The notes beneath the pieces were generated by a model that saw only the letters and a list, made by a program, of their open reading frames with translations, was not told the origin of the DNA and made no database searches. The translations under genes were made by a program, and so were the position numbers. Shown here piece by piece: positions 1 through 5,862 of a stretch of DNA of 15,439 nt. The stretch is taken from the NCBI GenBank assembly GCA_023425025.1, contig JAFADG010000019.1:1-15439 (forward strand), given 5' to 3'. Source of the DNA: Bacillota bacterium. Its GTDB lineage: Bacteria > Bacillota > Clostridia > Christensenellales > Aristaeellaceae. How positions within the stretch are numbered: the stretch's first letter is position 1; each line of letters starts with the position of its first letter.

Positions 1-321
<321 letters not shown>

Positions 322-460
322 AATCCTATCTTCTCTCCTTATCTCGGTTTCCCTCGACAAAGTGAAAACTCATTCCTAGAATCAACTGTCGTTTTTCGCT
401 TCTTCCTTGAGTCTTCCGACTCTGTATCGTTTTCAAGGTTCAAGGCCCGCTTGAGCGAGC
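322..460 (-). promoter_or_regulatory. rRNA operon leader with boxA-like antitermination motif
   Basis: This is the transcribed spacer between the predicted rRNA start site (about 460) and the mature 16S 5' end. At 420-438 the minus strand reads CCTTGAAAACGATACAGAG. This resembles the TTTGAAAAC-type boxA motif that precedes rRNA genes in Bacillus and Clostridium, where Nus factors assemble to prevent premature termination. The leader also contains purine-rich stretches and the short pairing GAGTC...GACTC (410-426). The boxA assignment rests on similarity and position only. Confidence 0.6.
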
Positions 461-466
461 TTGCTA

Positions 467-495
467 ATGATATCACGGCACCAATACTTTGTCAA
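467..495 (-). promoter_or_regulatory. rRNA promoter, TTGACA-17-TATCAT
   Basis: On the minus strand a perfect -35 hexamer TTGACA (490-495) is separated by 17 bases from TATCAT (467-472). Upstream, 496-535 is strongly A+T rich and could serve as an UP element for the alpha subunit C-terminal domain, as is usual at rRNA promoters. The predicted start lies near 460, giving a leader of about 140 nt. No second tandem promoter of comparable quality is visible further upstream. Confidence 0.85.
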
Positions 496-623
496 CACCC
501 AAAATCAAATTTTTATGCGTTCTTTCGTTGTTTATGAATTTTGCGAACAAGTATTTTTCATGCCGAAATATCATTCGTAACTAAACGATATTTTCCCATG
601 ATCAGCCTTGTATTATCCGTGAC
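496..623 (-). other. A+T-rich spacer between mnmA and the rRNA promoter
   Basis: This non-coding spacer follows the mnmA stop codon. It contains one weak inverted repeat (AATATC at 567-572 pairing with GATATT at 587-592, with a short CGT/ACG pairing inside) but no G+C-rich stem with a T run, so I see no convincing intrinsic terminator for the mnmA operon. The A+T richness nearest 496 fits an rRNA UP element. Confidence 0.45.
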
Positions 624-1733
624 TTACCGGATATCCGCCGGCGCGCATCCGCTGTCCAATACCTTGTCGACAATGGCTCCGCCCAGGCAAATCTCCCCTT
701 GATAAAGTACCACGCTCTGTCCTGGGGTGATGGCGCGCTGCGGTTCCAGCGCCTGCACCAGAAGCTTGTCTTCCTCTATAATGGCGTGCACCGCCTGGTC
801 AGGCTGCCTGTAACGGAACTTGGCTGTGCATGTGAAAGCTTCGCCATTGGATGCAGGCGGATACCCCTTGACCCAGGTGGGCTGCACCGCCACGGCCCTT
901 GTGGCATAGAGCATGGGATGATCCGCCCCCTGGGCCACAAGCAGAACGTTGCGCGCGAGGTCCTTGCCGATCACAAACCAGCTGCGCCCGTCGCCCCGGC
1001 CGCCAATGCCCAGGCCCCGGCGCTGCCCCAGGGTATAGTACATCAGCCCATCGTGCCGGCCCACCTCCTCCCCGCTTTCCGTGCGCATATCCCCGGGCAT
1101 GGCCGGCAGAAAGGTTTGCAGAAAGGCTTTGAAATCCCGCTCACCGATAAAGCAGATGCCGGTGGAATCCTTCTTGTCGCTGACAGGCAAACCAGCCTCG
1201 CGGGCAAGCTGCCGCACCTGCTGCTTTGTCATGCCGCCTACAGGGAACATCGCCTTGGACAGCTGATGCTGCCCCAGCATGTATAAAAAGTAACTTTGAT
1301 CCTTGTTGCTGTCCGCGCCGCGCAATAGCCGGTAACCGTCATTTGTGTCCTTGCAATTCACAAAATGCCCGGTGGCGATCTTCTGGGCGCCCAGCTTCAT
1401 GGCAAAATCCAAAAACGCCTTGAACTTGATTTCCCTGTTGCACAGCACATCGGGATTGGGCGTGCGGCCGGCCTTGTACTCCTCCAGAAAATAGGAAAAG
1501 ACCCGGTCCCGGTACTCCCCGGCGAAATTGACGGCATAGTACGGGATGCCGATTTGCGCGCAGACCTCCTGCACATCGCGCCAATCCTCTTCCGCGGTGC
1601 AGACGCCGTTATCGTCCTGTTCTTCCCAGTTTTTCATGAACACGCCGACGACGTCATAGCCCTGCCGCTTGAGTAGCAGCGCCGATACAGAGGAATCGAC
1701 CCCGCCGGACATACCCACCACGATCCGAGTCAT
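624..1733 (-). CDS. mnmA: tRNA-specific 2-thiouridylase MnmA
   Basis: MnmA (369 aa) adenylates and then thiolates U34 of tRNA-Lys, tRNA-Glu and tRNA-Gln in the cytoplasm, taking sulfur as a persulfide from a cysteine desulfurase relay. The N-terminal PP-loop ATPase motif SGGVDSS lies at residues 9-15. The nucleophile Cys98 is in PNPDVLCNREIKF and the second catalytic Cys194 is in DSTGICFIGERDF. GHF at 122-124 and a C-terminal beta-barrel part (GQRRGLGIGG onward) follow the family plan, and the length is normal. The start is fixed by GGAGG about 8 nt upstream and by a four-base ATGA overlap with the preceding HAD-Tmk gene, which suggests translational coupling. It is the last gene of the minus-strand operon that begins at 4417. 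The nearby lysS encodes the enzyme that charges one of its substrate tRNAs, but the two are in separate operons. Confidence 0.97.
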   Translation of the reverse strand: MTRIVVGMSGGVDSSVSALLLKRQGYDVVGVFMKNWEEQDDNGVCTAEEDWRDVQEVCAQIGIPYYAVNFAGEYRDRVFSYFLEEYKAGRTPNPDVLCNREIKFKAFLDFAMKLGAQKIATGHFVNCKDTNDGYRLLRGADSNKDQSYFLYMLGQHQLSKAMFPVGGMTKQQVRQLAREAGLPVSDKKDSTGICFIGERDFKAFLQTFLPAMPGDMRTESGEEVGRHDGLMYYTLGQRRGLGIGGRGDGRSWFVIGKDLARNVLLVAQGADHPMLYATRAVAVQPTWVKGYPPASNGEAFTCTAKFRYRQPDQAVHAIIEEDKLLVQALEPQRAITPGQSVVLYQGEICLGGAIVDKVLDSGCAPADIR

Positions 1734-3025
1734 GCCCTGTCCTCCATCCCGTACAGTCGGTGAAGGACTGCCTCAAAAGCTTCTGAGGCAATCACATCCG
1801 GCAGCCGGGAGGCATCTACCGGCACGTACCGGTCAGCGTTTTCGGTCATCAGCCTGTGATAAGCATTCGCCACCCGCTCGTGGAAGGCCGCTTCCTCTAT
1901 TTCAATTCTGTCCAGCGCGGAGGCGTTCCCCCTGCGCCGCAACGCCTCCATGTGATCGATGTCCAGATAAACCGTGCAGTCTGGCGTCATACCATCCAGC
2001 GCCGGCTCGTTGATGGCCGACACAAGCTTCACACCCAACTCGCGGCCTGCCCCCTGGTACACGATGCTGGAATCCACAAACCGGTCGCACAAAACCACCC
2101 TACCTTGGTTGACACTGGGGCGGATGACTTCCCGGACATGCTGGGCGCGGGAAGCCGCGTAAAGCAGCGCTTCACAAGCCGCCGACATGCCGACATTCTC
2201 AATATCCAGCACCACTTGCCGTATCTTTTCCGAAATCGGGCAGCCGCCGGGCTCCCTGGTGCGCTTCACATCAAAGCCCCAGCGCGCAAGGTTCTTTTCC
2301 AGCAAATCCACTTGGGTGGTTTTCCCGCTGCCGTCCAGGCCTTCCACGGTCAGAAAAAAGCCCTGGGGTGCGGGCAGATCGCCACACAGCAAAGCCTCCA
2401 GCGCCTGTACGGAGGGAACAATATGATCGGCGCCGGCCGCCGCAAGCTCTTCCTCACTGCCATAGCCATAGGTGACACCGATGCTGCCAATCCCTACCGC
2501 TCTGGCGCCTTCCACATCAAAGCGGCGGTCCCCCACCATCACGGCGTTTGTGTACTGCTTGGGCAGGGCGCGCAGGATCAGCTGATCTTTGTCGGCCGTC
2601 GTATCGTTTTCCCCGATCCCTGCCACGGCCTGAAAAAACTTGTCCAGGCCAAAATGCGCAAGGATCCGCTCCGTCGGACCCTGGGGCTTGCCGGTAGCCA
2701 CTCCCAGCCAGACCCCGGCCTTTTTCAGACGCCGCAAGATGGACCGGATGCCCACATAGACTGCATTTTCATACAGCCCCGTCACCACATACCGCTCCCG
2801 GTAAAAGGAAACGGCCTGCTTGGTTTGAGCTTCGTCCATGCCGCACAAATCCCGCAAGGAAGCGTGCAGCGGCGGGCCGATAAATTTGCGCAGCTCATCC
2901 TCCGGCGGAATGGGAAAGCCCATCTTTCCCAGCGCATACCTGGCGCTGTTGATAATCCCCTCTTCCGAGCGGGTCAGAGTGCCATCCAGGTCAAACAAAA
3001 CGGTATCGAACGGATAATTCGCCAT
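1730..3025 (-). CDS. tmk: HAD-family phosphatase fused to thymidylate kinase
   Basis: This is a single 431-aa frame with two complete enzyme domains. Residues 1 to about 215 form a haloacid dehalogenase hydrolase of the phosphoglycolate phosphatase-like subgroup: motif I DLDGT (Asp12, Asp14), motif II around Thr111 in ATGKP, motif III Lys146, motif IV GDRRFD (Asp166, Asp170). Residues 222-431 form dTMP kinase: P-loop EGLDGSGKTTQ (228-238), REPGG (257-261), DRF (314-316), and an Arg-rich lid RRRG...LDRIE (363-375). The P-loop lacks an Arg, so this is the bacterial type II form with its basic residues in the lid. The kinase makes dTDP from dTMP for DNA synthesis; the phosphatase substrate is unknown. 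No methionine occurs between residues 163 and 280, so the kinase has no obvious separate start. GGAGG precedes the ATG; the gene overlaps mnmA by 4 nt and follows the YaaO-like gene by 24 nt. Both active sites look intact. Confidence 0.93.
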   Translation of the reverse strand: MANYPFDTVLFDLDGTLTRSEEGIINSARYALGKMGFPIPPEDELRKFIGPPLHASLRDLCGMDEAQTKQAVSFYRERYVVTGLYENAVYVGIRSILRRLKKAGVWLGVATGKPQGPTERILAHFGLDKFFQAVAGIGENDTTADKDQLILRALPKQYTNAVMVGDRRFDVEGARAVGIGSIGVTYGYGSEEELAAAGADHIVPSVQALEALLCGDLPAPQGFFLTVEGLDGSGKTTQVDLLEKNLARWGFDVKRTREPGGCPISEKIRQVVLDIENVGMSAACEALLYAASRAQHVREVIRPSVNQGRVVLCDRFVDSSIVYQGAGRELGVKLVSAINEPALDGMTPDCTVYLDIDHMEALRRRGNASALDRIEIEEAAFHERVANAYHRLMTENADRYVPVDASRLPDVIASEAFEAVLHRLYGMEDRA

Positions 3026-3049
3026 CTATTCAGCAGCCTCCGGTATGTA

Positions 3050-4417
3050 TTATTCCTTGACGCACAAAAGACGGTTGTCGTCCATGCCAAACCTGTTCCG
3101 CGCAGGAGCCGACAGCAATATGGATACAGCCTCAGCCGGGATTTCCTCTCCCGGCGCGATGAGCGGCACGCCCGGCGGATACAGCCCGGCGCTTAAAGCC
3201 AGCACGCGCCCCGCGGAATTCTCGGCCGCCACCCACTCCGTCTCGCCCAGGGCCGCCTGCCTTGGCGGCATCACCCGTTTGGGCAATACGCGCGTGACGG
3301 TTGGCGTAAAGGTTGCCGCTTGAGGCCTAACCGCGGCCATCCTCAGCGCGCTTTCGAGCCGGCGGAAGGTCTCTTCTCCATCCATCACTGACAGGATGCA
3401 CACAATGCGCCGGTCATCGGCCATCTCCACATCTATGGCCTGGTGCTTCAGTGCCTCCGCCAGGGCAAACCCACACTGCGGCGCCGAAATCACCAGCCGC
3501 GTATCATCAAAAGCAAGCGGCAGGTCCCGCCAACCCGCATGGGCATCGTGACAGCCCATGGCTTTCAGCTTGGAACGGAATACTTCCATCTGGCTTCGCA
3601 ATGACTTTAGCGCGTTTGCCCCATAAGCATCCATCCAGGCCCGGGCATCATCCATGGACTTCATGAGGTAAAACGCGGGGCTGGAGGTTTGCACCATACG
3701 GAGCATCCGCCGGGCGCGAGCTGCGTCTTCTGCCATTCCCAGGTGCAGGAATGCCCCCGCCGTCAGGGCCGGCAGCGTTTTGTGGGCCGATTGCACCCAC
3801 AGGTCCGCACCGGCTGAGCAGGCTGTCTCCACATCCGGCAGCCAATTGAAATGGGCGCCGTGGGCCTCATCCACCAGCAGGCGCATACCCCTTTGATGGG
3901 CGGCCGCGGCAATGCCGGCAAGCGGTATCATTCCGCCGTAATAGTCAGGCCTTGTCACCAGTACGGCCTTAGCCTGCGGATGCTGTTCCATGGCCAACAG
4001 AAAACCCTCCGCCGGCGCATAGGCATACCCGTCTGCCGTTACCTCAAGGGGCACGTACACCGGATGCAAATCCGCCAGGATGCAGCCGCTTAAGCAGGAT
4101 ACATGCGCATTGCGGGGCAGTATGACTGTGTCCCCCGGTTTTGCGGCGTACAAAAGCATGGTGAGTATGCCGGCTGTGGACCCGCCCGTGAGAAAAAGGG
4201 AATGGCCCGCGCCGGCCGACGCGGCCAGCAGCTCCTGAGCCTTCGCGATCGCGCCGGAAGGAGCGTATAGATCATCCGTCACGTCAAGCTCCGTCAGGTC
4301 AAAGCCAAAGACAGCTTCCTCTCCAAAGAGAACCTGTCCCTTGTGGCCGGGGACATGGAGCCGGAGCCTGTCTTTGCACTCTGTCAGCATTTCATGCATG
4401 GGGCGGTCAAGCGGCAT
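3050..4417 (-). CDS. YaaO-like Orn/Lys/Arg decarboxylase-family PLP protein
   Basis: This is a fold-type I pyridoxal-phosphate protein (455 aa) of the Orn/Lys/Arg decarboxylase family, short form, close in size to B. subtilis YaaO and much shorter than the 700-residue E. coli acid-induced decarboxylases. Visible motifs are HVPGHKG (21-27), GGSTAG near the cofactor phosphate (78-83), DEAHGAH (183-189; Asp183 should contact the pyridine nitrogen) and SAHKTLP with the Schiff-base Lys213. The smaller C-terminal domain follows. The family decarboxylates basic amino acids to polyamine precursors, but the substrate of the short form cannot be read from sequence. It heads the operon with tmk and mnmA, the same YaaO-tmk order as in Bacillus. 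GAAGGTGAAAGT upstream is a modest ribosome binding site. A start at Met7 is possible, but Met1 fits the short N-terminus and the promoter. Confidence 0.9.
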   Translation of the reverse strand: MPLDRPMHEMLTECKDRLRLHVPGHKGQVLFGEEAVFGFDLTELDVTDDLYAPSGAIAKAQELLAASAGAGHSLFLTGGSTAGILTMLLYAAKPGDTVILPRNAHVSCLSGCILADLHPVYVPLEVTADGYAYAPAEGFLLAMEQHPQAKAVLVTRPDYYGGMIPLAGIAAAAHQRGMRLLVDEAHGAHFNWLPDVETACSAGADLWVQSAHKTLPALTAGAFLHLGMAEDAARARRMLRMVQTSSPAFYLMKSMDDARAWMDAYGANALKSLRSQMEVFRSKLKAMGCHDAHAGWRDLPLAFDDTRLVISAPQCGFALAEALKHQAIDVEMADDRRIVCILSVMDGEETFRRLESALRMAAVRPQAATFTPTVTRVLPKRVMPPRQAALGETEWVAAENSAGRVLALSAGLYPPGVPLIAPGEEIPAEAVSILLSAPARNRFGMDDNRLLCVKE

Positions 4418-4435
4418 ACTTTCACCTTCGAAGCT

Positions 4436-4464
4436 ATTGTACAGGGGATAGCGGTCAATTGCAA
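4436..4464 (-). promoter_or_regulatory. Promoter of the yaaO-like/HAD-tmk/mnmA operon
   Basis: On the minus strand TTGCAA (4459-4464) and TACAAT (4436-4441) are 17 bases apart. The predicted start near 4429 leaves a leader of only about 12 nt before the ATG at 4417, just enough for the ribosome binding site. A competing TTGACC at 4454-4459 is too close to the -10 to be used with it. Confidence 0.65.
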
Positions 4465-4530
4465 GGTGCAGCAGGCCGTGCCTGGGTCCTGACAGTACAA
4501 AAAACGTGAAGCCGCTTTTGCGGCGTATAG

Positions 4531-4557
4531 AAAAAACGCATCCCCGAAAGAATGCGT
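4531..4557 (-). terminator. Intrinsic terminator downstream of gin
   Basis: Read on the minus strand, ACGCATTC pairs with GGATGCGT (one G-T pair) around a six-base loop and is followed directly by a run of T (complement of 4531-4535). It lies between gin and the promoter of the yaaO-like operon, so it would insulate the two. The hairpin is one copy of the 25-nt sequence repeated at 4768-4792. A second small hairpin, GCCGC-TTTT-GCGGC (4511-4524), lies just downstream. Confidence 0.55.
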
Positions 4558-4792
4558 CTGATGGTCAAAACCTCCTTCGGGCGGTTTTGGAGGGCCGAAT
4601 TCCTCCAATTTTAGATCGCAAATCAGCGACATGTGCGGTGATTTGCGCAGGAATTTCGAAGAAATTCCTTCCTTGCCCAAGCAAACGGCCGCAAAAGCGC
4701 GCAGCGATTTTGCAGTGCTGCGAGGGGAAAACTCGAAAAAGTGGCACCGCCACTTTTTCGATACGCTACGCATCCCCGAAAGAATGCGTCTG
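4536..4792. repeat. Structured non-coding unit bounded by 25-nt direct repeats
   Basis: The same 25 bases, beginning ACGCATCCCC and ending GAATGCGTCTG, occur at 4536-4560 and 4768-4792, 232 bases apart. Between them is a chain of inverted repeats: CAAAACC/GGTTTTG (4566-4572/4583-4589), TTGGAGG/CCTCCAA (4587-4593/4602-4608), GCAAATCA/TGATTTGC (4618-4625/4639-4646), GGAATTTC/GAAATTCC (4650-4657/4661-4668), CGCAGC/GCTGCG (4700-4705/4717-4722) and a 13-bp stem at 4733-4761. Frames open on both strands but none has a ribosome binding site or recognisable protein motif, which fits non-coding DNA. It most resembles a dispersed intergenic repeat or a structured RNA; which one cannot be decided from one copy. 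Together with the flanks this explains most of the 393-nt gap between the yaaO-like gene and gin. Confidence 0.65.
4733..4761. terminator. Perfect 13-bp hairpin, possible bidirectional terminator
   Basis: TCGAAAAAGTGGC and its exact complement are separated by three bases. The G+C core GTGGC/GCCAC is flanked by A5 and T5 runs, so RNA from either strand would form a short stem followed by five U. It lies 50 bases past the gin stop codon and could be the first terminator for gin, although the G+C core is short. Confidence 0.5.
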
Positions 4793-4810
4793 CTGTCGCA
4801 AAGACAATGC

Positions 4811-5023
4811 TCAGGACAAACGTCGTAGGGTATGTACCATCGGGCTTTCCGGCTGCGCAGCCCGTATCCACTGGCCCAGCCTGCGCCTGCGCGCGATGCT
4901 TACCCGCTGGGCGCCGTTTGGCAGAAGCAGCTTCTTTTCACACGGAAAGCAGATCAGGCATCCCAGCACATGCAAGCCGGCTGGATATTCTTTTCCGCAA
5001 AGGATGCATTTTTGACCCGGCAT
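4811..5023 (-). CDS. csfB: Gin (CsfB)-like anti-sigma-G zinc-binding protein
   Basis: This 70-aa protein has two CxxC pairs in the arrangement C-ILC-G...GLHVLGCLICFPCE (Cys6, Cys9, Cys25 and Cys28 as the likely zinc ligands; Cys22 is extra). That matches Gin/CsfB, a small zinc protein which in B. subtilis holds sigma-G inactive until engulfment is complete and also acts on sigma-E. The tail beyond residue 45 is basic and not recognisably conserved. The start at 5023 is chosen over an upstream ATG at 5059 because AAGGGGG lies 9 nt before it and because the upstream ATG would fall inside the predicted -10 element. Its position upstream of the yaaO-like and tmk genes matches csfB in B. subtilis, although xpaC and yaaN are absent here. 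The assignment rests on the cysteine pattern, size and synteny. Confidence 0.78.
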   Translation of the reverse strand: MPGQKCILCGKEYPAGLHVLGCLICFPCEKKLLLPNGAQRVSIARRRRLGQWIRAAQPESPMVHTLRRLS

Positions 5024-5046
5024 TGTTTTTTTCCCCCTTCCACTGA

Positions 5047-5081
5047 TTTTCCAGTTCAAGTATCACCTGAATGCTGGAAAA
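5047..5081. repeat. Inverted repeat TTTTCCAG/CTGGAAAA around the gin promoter
   Basis: An exact 8-bp inverted repeat (5047-5054 and 5074-5081, 19-base gap) spans the -10 element and most of the promoter spacer. It could be an operator, or it could form a hairpin in the other direction. It is not followed by a T run on the minus strand, so it is unlikely to be a terminator for the gene upstream. Confidence 0.45.
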
Positions 5082-5087
5082 ATATAC
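5058..5087 (-). promoter_or_regulatory. Sigma-F-like promoter of gin
   Basis: On the minus strand GTATA (5083-5087) is followed after 15 bases by GGTGATACTT (5058-5067). This fits the forespore sigma-F pattern (GYATA, about 15, GGnnAnAnTR) at all positions except the last, where T replaces a purine. B. subtilis csfB is a known sigma-F target, so the site makes functional sense. No sigma-A promoter of similar quality is seen here. The start would lie near 5050, leaving room for the ribosome binding site at about 5032-5038. Confidence 0.55.
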
Positions 5088-5156
5088 TGTGTGCCCTTTC
5101 TTTTTTCATTTCTATGCGGGCGGGGAAAAAAGGTGCAAGGAAAATTTGCTGGAATA

Positions 5157-5834
5157 TCAAGGCTGTGGGGCGGGAGAGGCCAGCCAATTCGGCACCGGCT
5201 CCTGCAGATTGGAGATCAGGTAATCTATAAACTTTACCGTATCCTCCTGGTTTCCGCTGCGGACCATGACGCCAAGTACCATATTCCGGCAATCAATGCC
5301 AAAACGCGTCAGCAAGCCGTACAGGCTGTCGGCCGGTATGCCCATCAAATGACGCTCGCCGGTATCCGCGACCGTAACATAGCCATTGGCCAAATCAATG
5401 CCGGTCGCATCAATCGCGCCGTTTTCCACATATTCCTCCAAAGGCGCCATGGCCCCTTGAGAAGCATAGCTCTGGAAGCGCTCCCTGTCCAGCAGATAGA
5501 GATCGCCTTCCCCGGCCATGATGAAGGTGGAAAGCTGCATCTGGGCATACGGATCCTCCGTGCCGGCCATGACGGTGTAGACGTCCAGCAGCTCCATGTT
5601 GGGGAAAGCCTGAACGCGGGTCTCCTCCAGCCAGGCCTGCAGCGCGTCTGTGTCCACGGTGTTGCTGGCAACATAAAAATCGATCCGCTTCTCATCCGGC
5701 GGTCGGTATTCGGTGGAACTGTAGATCAAATTCCAGCCGGCAATGGCCGCGACGATCAGGATGAGGTACTTCCAGTAGCCATAGACAAAATGGTTTTTCA
5801 CTTTTGCGGGACCAAGGGGCGTTTTGATAGCCAT
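5157..5834 (-). CDS. Membrane-anchored extracytoplasmic protein, function unknown
   Basis: This 225-aa protein has a short basic N-terminus (Lys4, Lys11, Lys13), one hydrophobic segment at about 22-39, and an acidic soluble domain outside the membrane. No lipobox cysteine follows the hydrophobic stretch, so it is an uncleaved or N-anchored protein rather than a lipoprotein. The soluble part (ALQAWLEE..., MAGEGDLYLLDRERFQSYA, GAMAPLEEYV, IPADSLYGLL) has the flavour of a substrate-binding protein of ABC importers, but it is half the usual length and no transporter genes adjoin it. I do not recognise a named family. AGAAAGGATC precedes the ATG, and the gene starts 28 nt after lysS, so it is probably the last gene of greA-lysS. 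No strong terminator follows; only a weak GCAA/TTGC stem before a T-rich stretch near 5124-5149. Confidence 0.8.
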   Translation of the reverse strand: MAIKTPLGPAKVKNHFVYGYWKYLILIVAAIAGWNLIYSSTEYRPPDEKRIDFYVASNTVDTDALQAWLEETRVQAFPNMELLDVYTVMAGTEDPYAQMQLSTFIMAGEGDLYLLDRERFQSYASQGAMAPLEEYVENGAIDATGIDLANGYVTVADTGERHLMGIPADSLYGLLTRFGIDCRNMVLGVMVRSGNQEDTVKFIDYLISNLQEPVPNWLASPAPQP

Positions 5835-5862
5835 GGCCGATCCTTTCTGGGGAATGGGCAGA

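Noticed and set aside
1856..3196. Long plus-strand frame (446 codons) opposite the HAD-Tmk gene
   Set aside because: It is antisense to a gene with two complete enzyme domains and has no family motif; long open antisense frames are expected in G+C-rich coding DNA.
4384..4773. Minus-strand frame of 129 codons before the yaaO-like gene
   Set aside because: It runs through the hairpin-rich repeat, contains the operon promoter and terminator, and overlaps the start of the yaaO-like gene; no ribosome binding site or domain is seen.
4536..4792. CRISPR array, suggested by the two 25-nt copies
   Set aside because: Only two copies exist, they are 232 bases apart, there is no regular spacer pattern and no cas gene in the window.
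4506..5015. Plus-strand frame of 169 codons across the repeat and gin
   Set aside because: It is antisense to gin and crosses the structured repeat; its Cys/Arg-rich translation matches no family I know.
5024..5059. Upstream ATG at 5059 as the gin start
   Set aside because: It would place the start within the predicted -10 element and lacks a ribosome binding site, whereas ATG at 5021-5023 has AAGGGGG at good distance and gives the usual Gin length.
5124..5149. Terminator for the greA-lysS operon
   Set aside because: The GCAA/TTGC stem is only four base pairs; the T-rich stretch that follows is not enough to call it.
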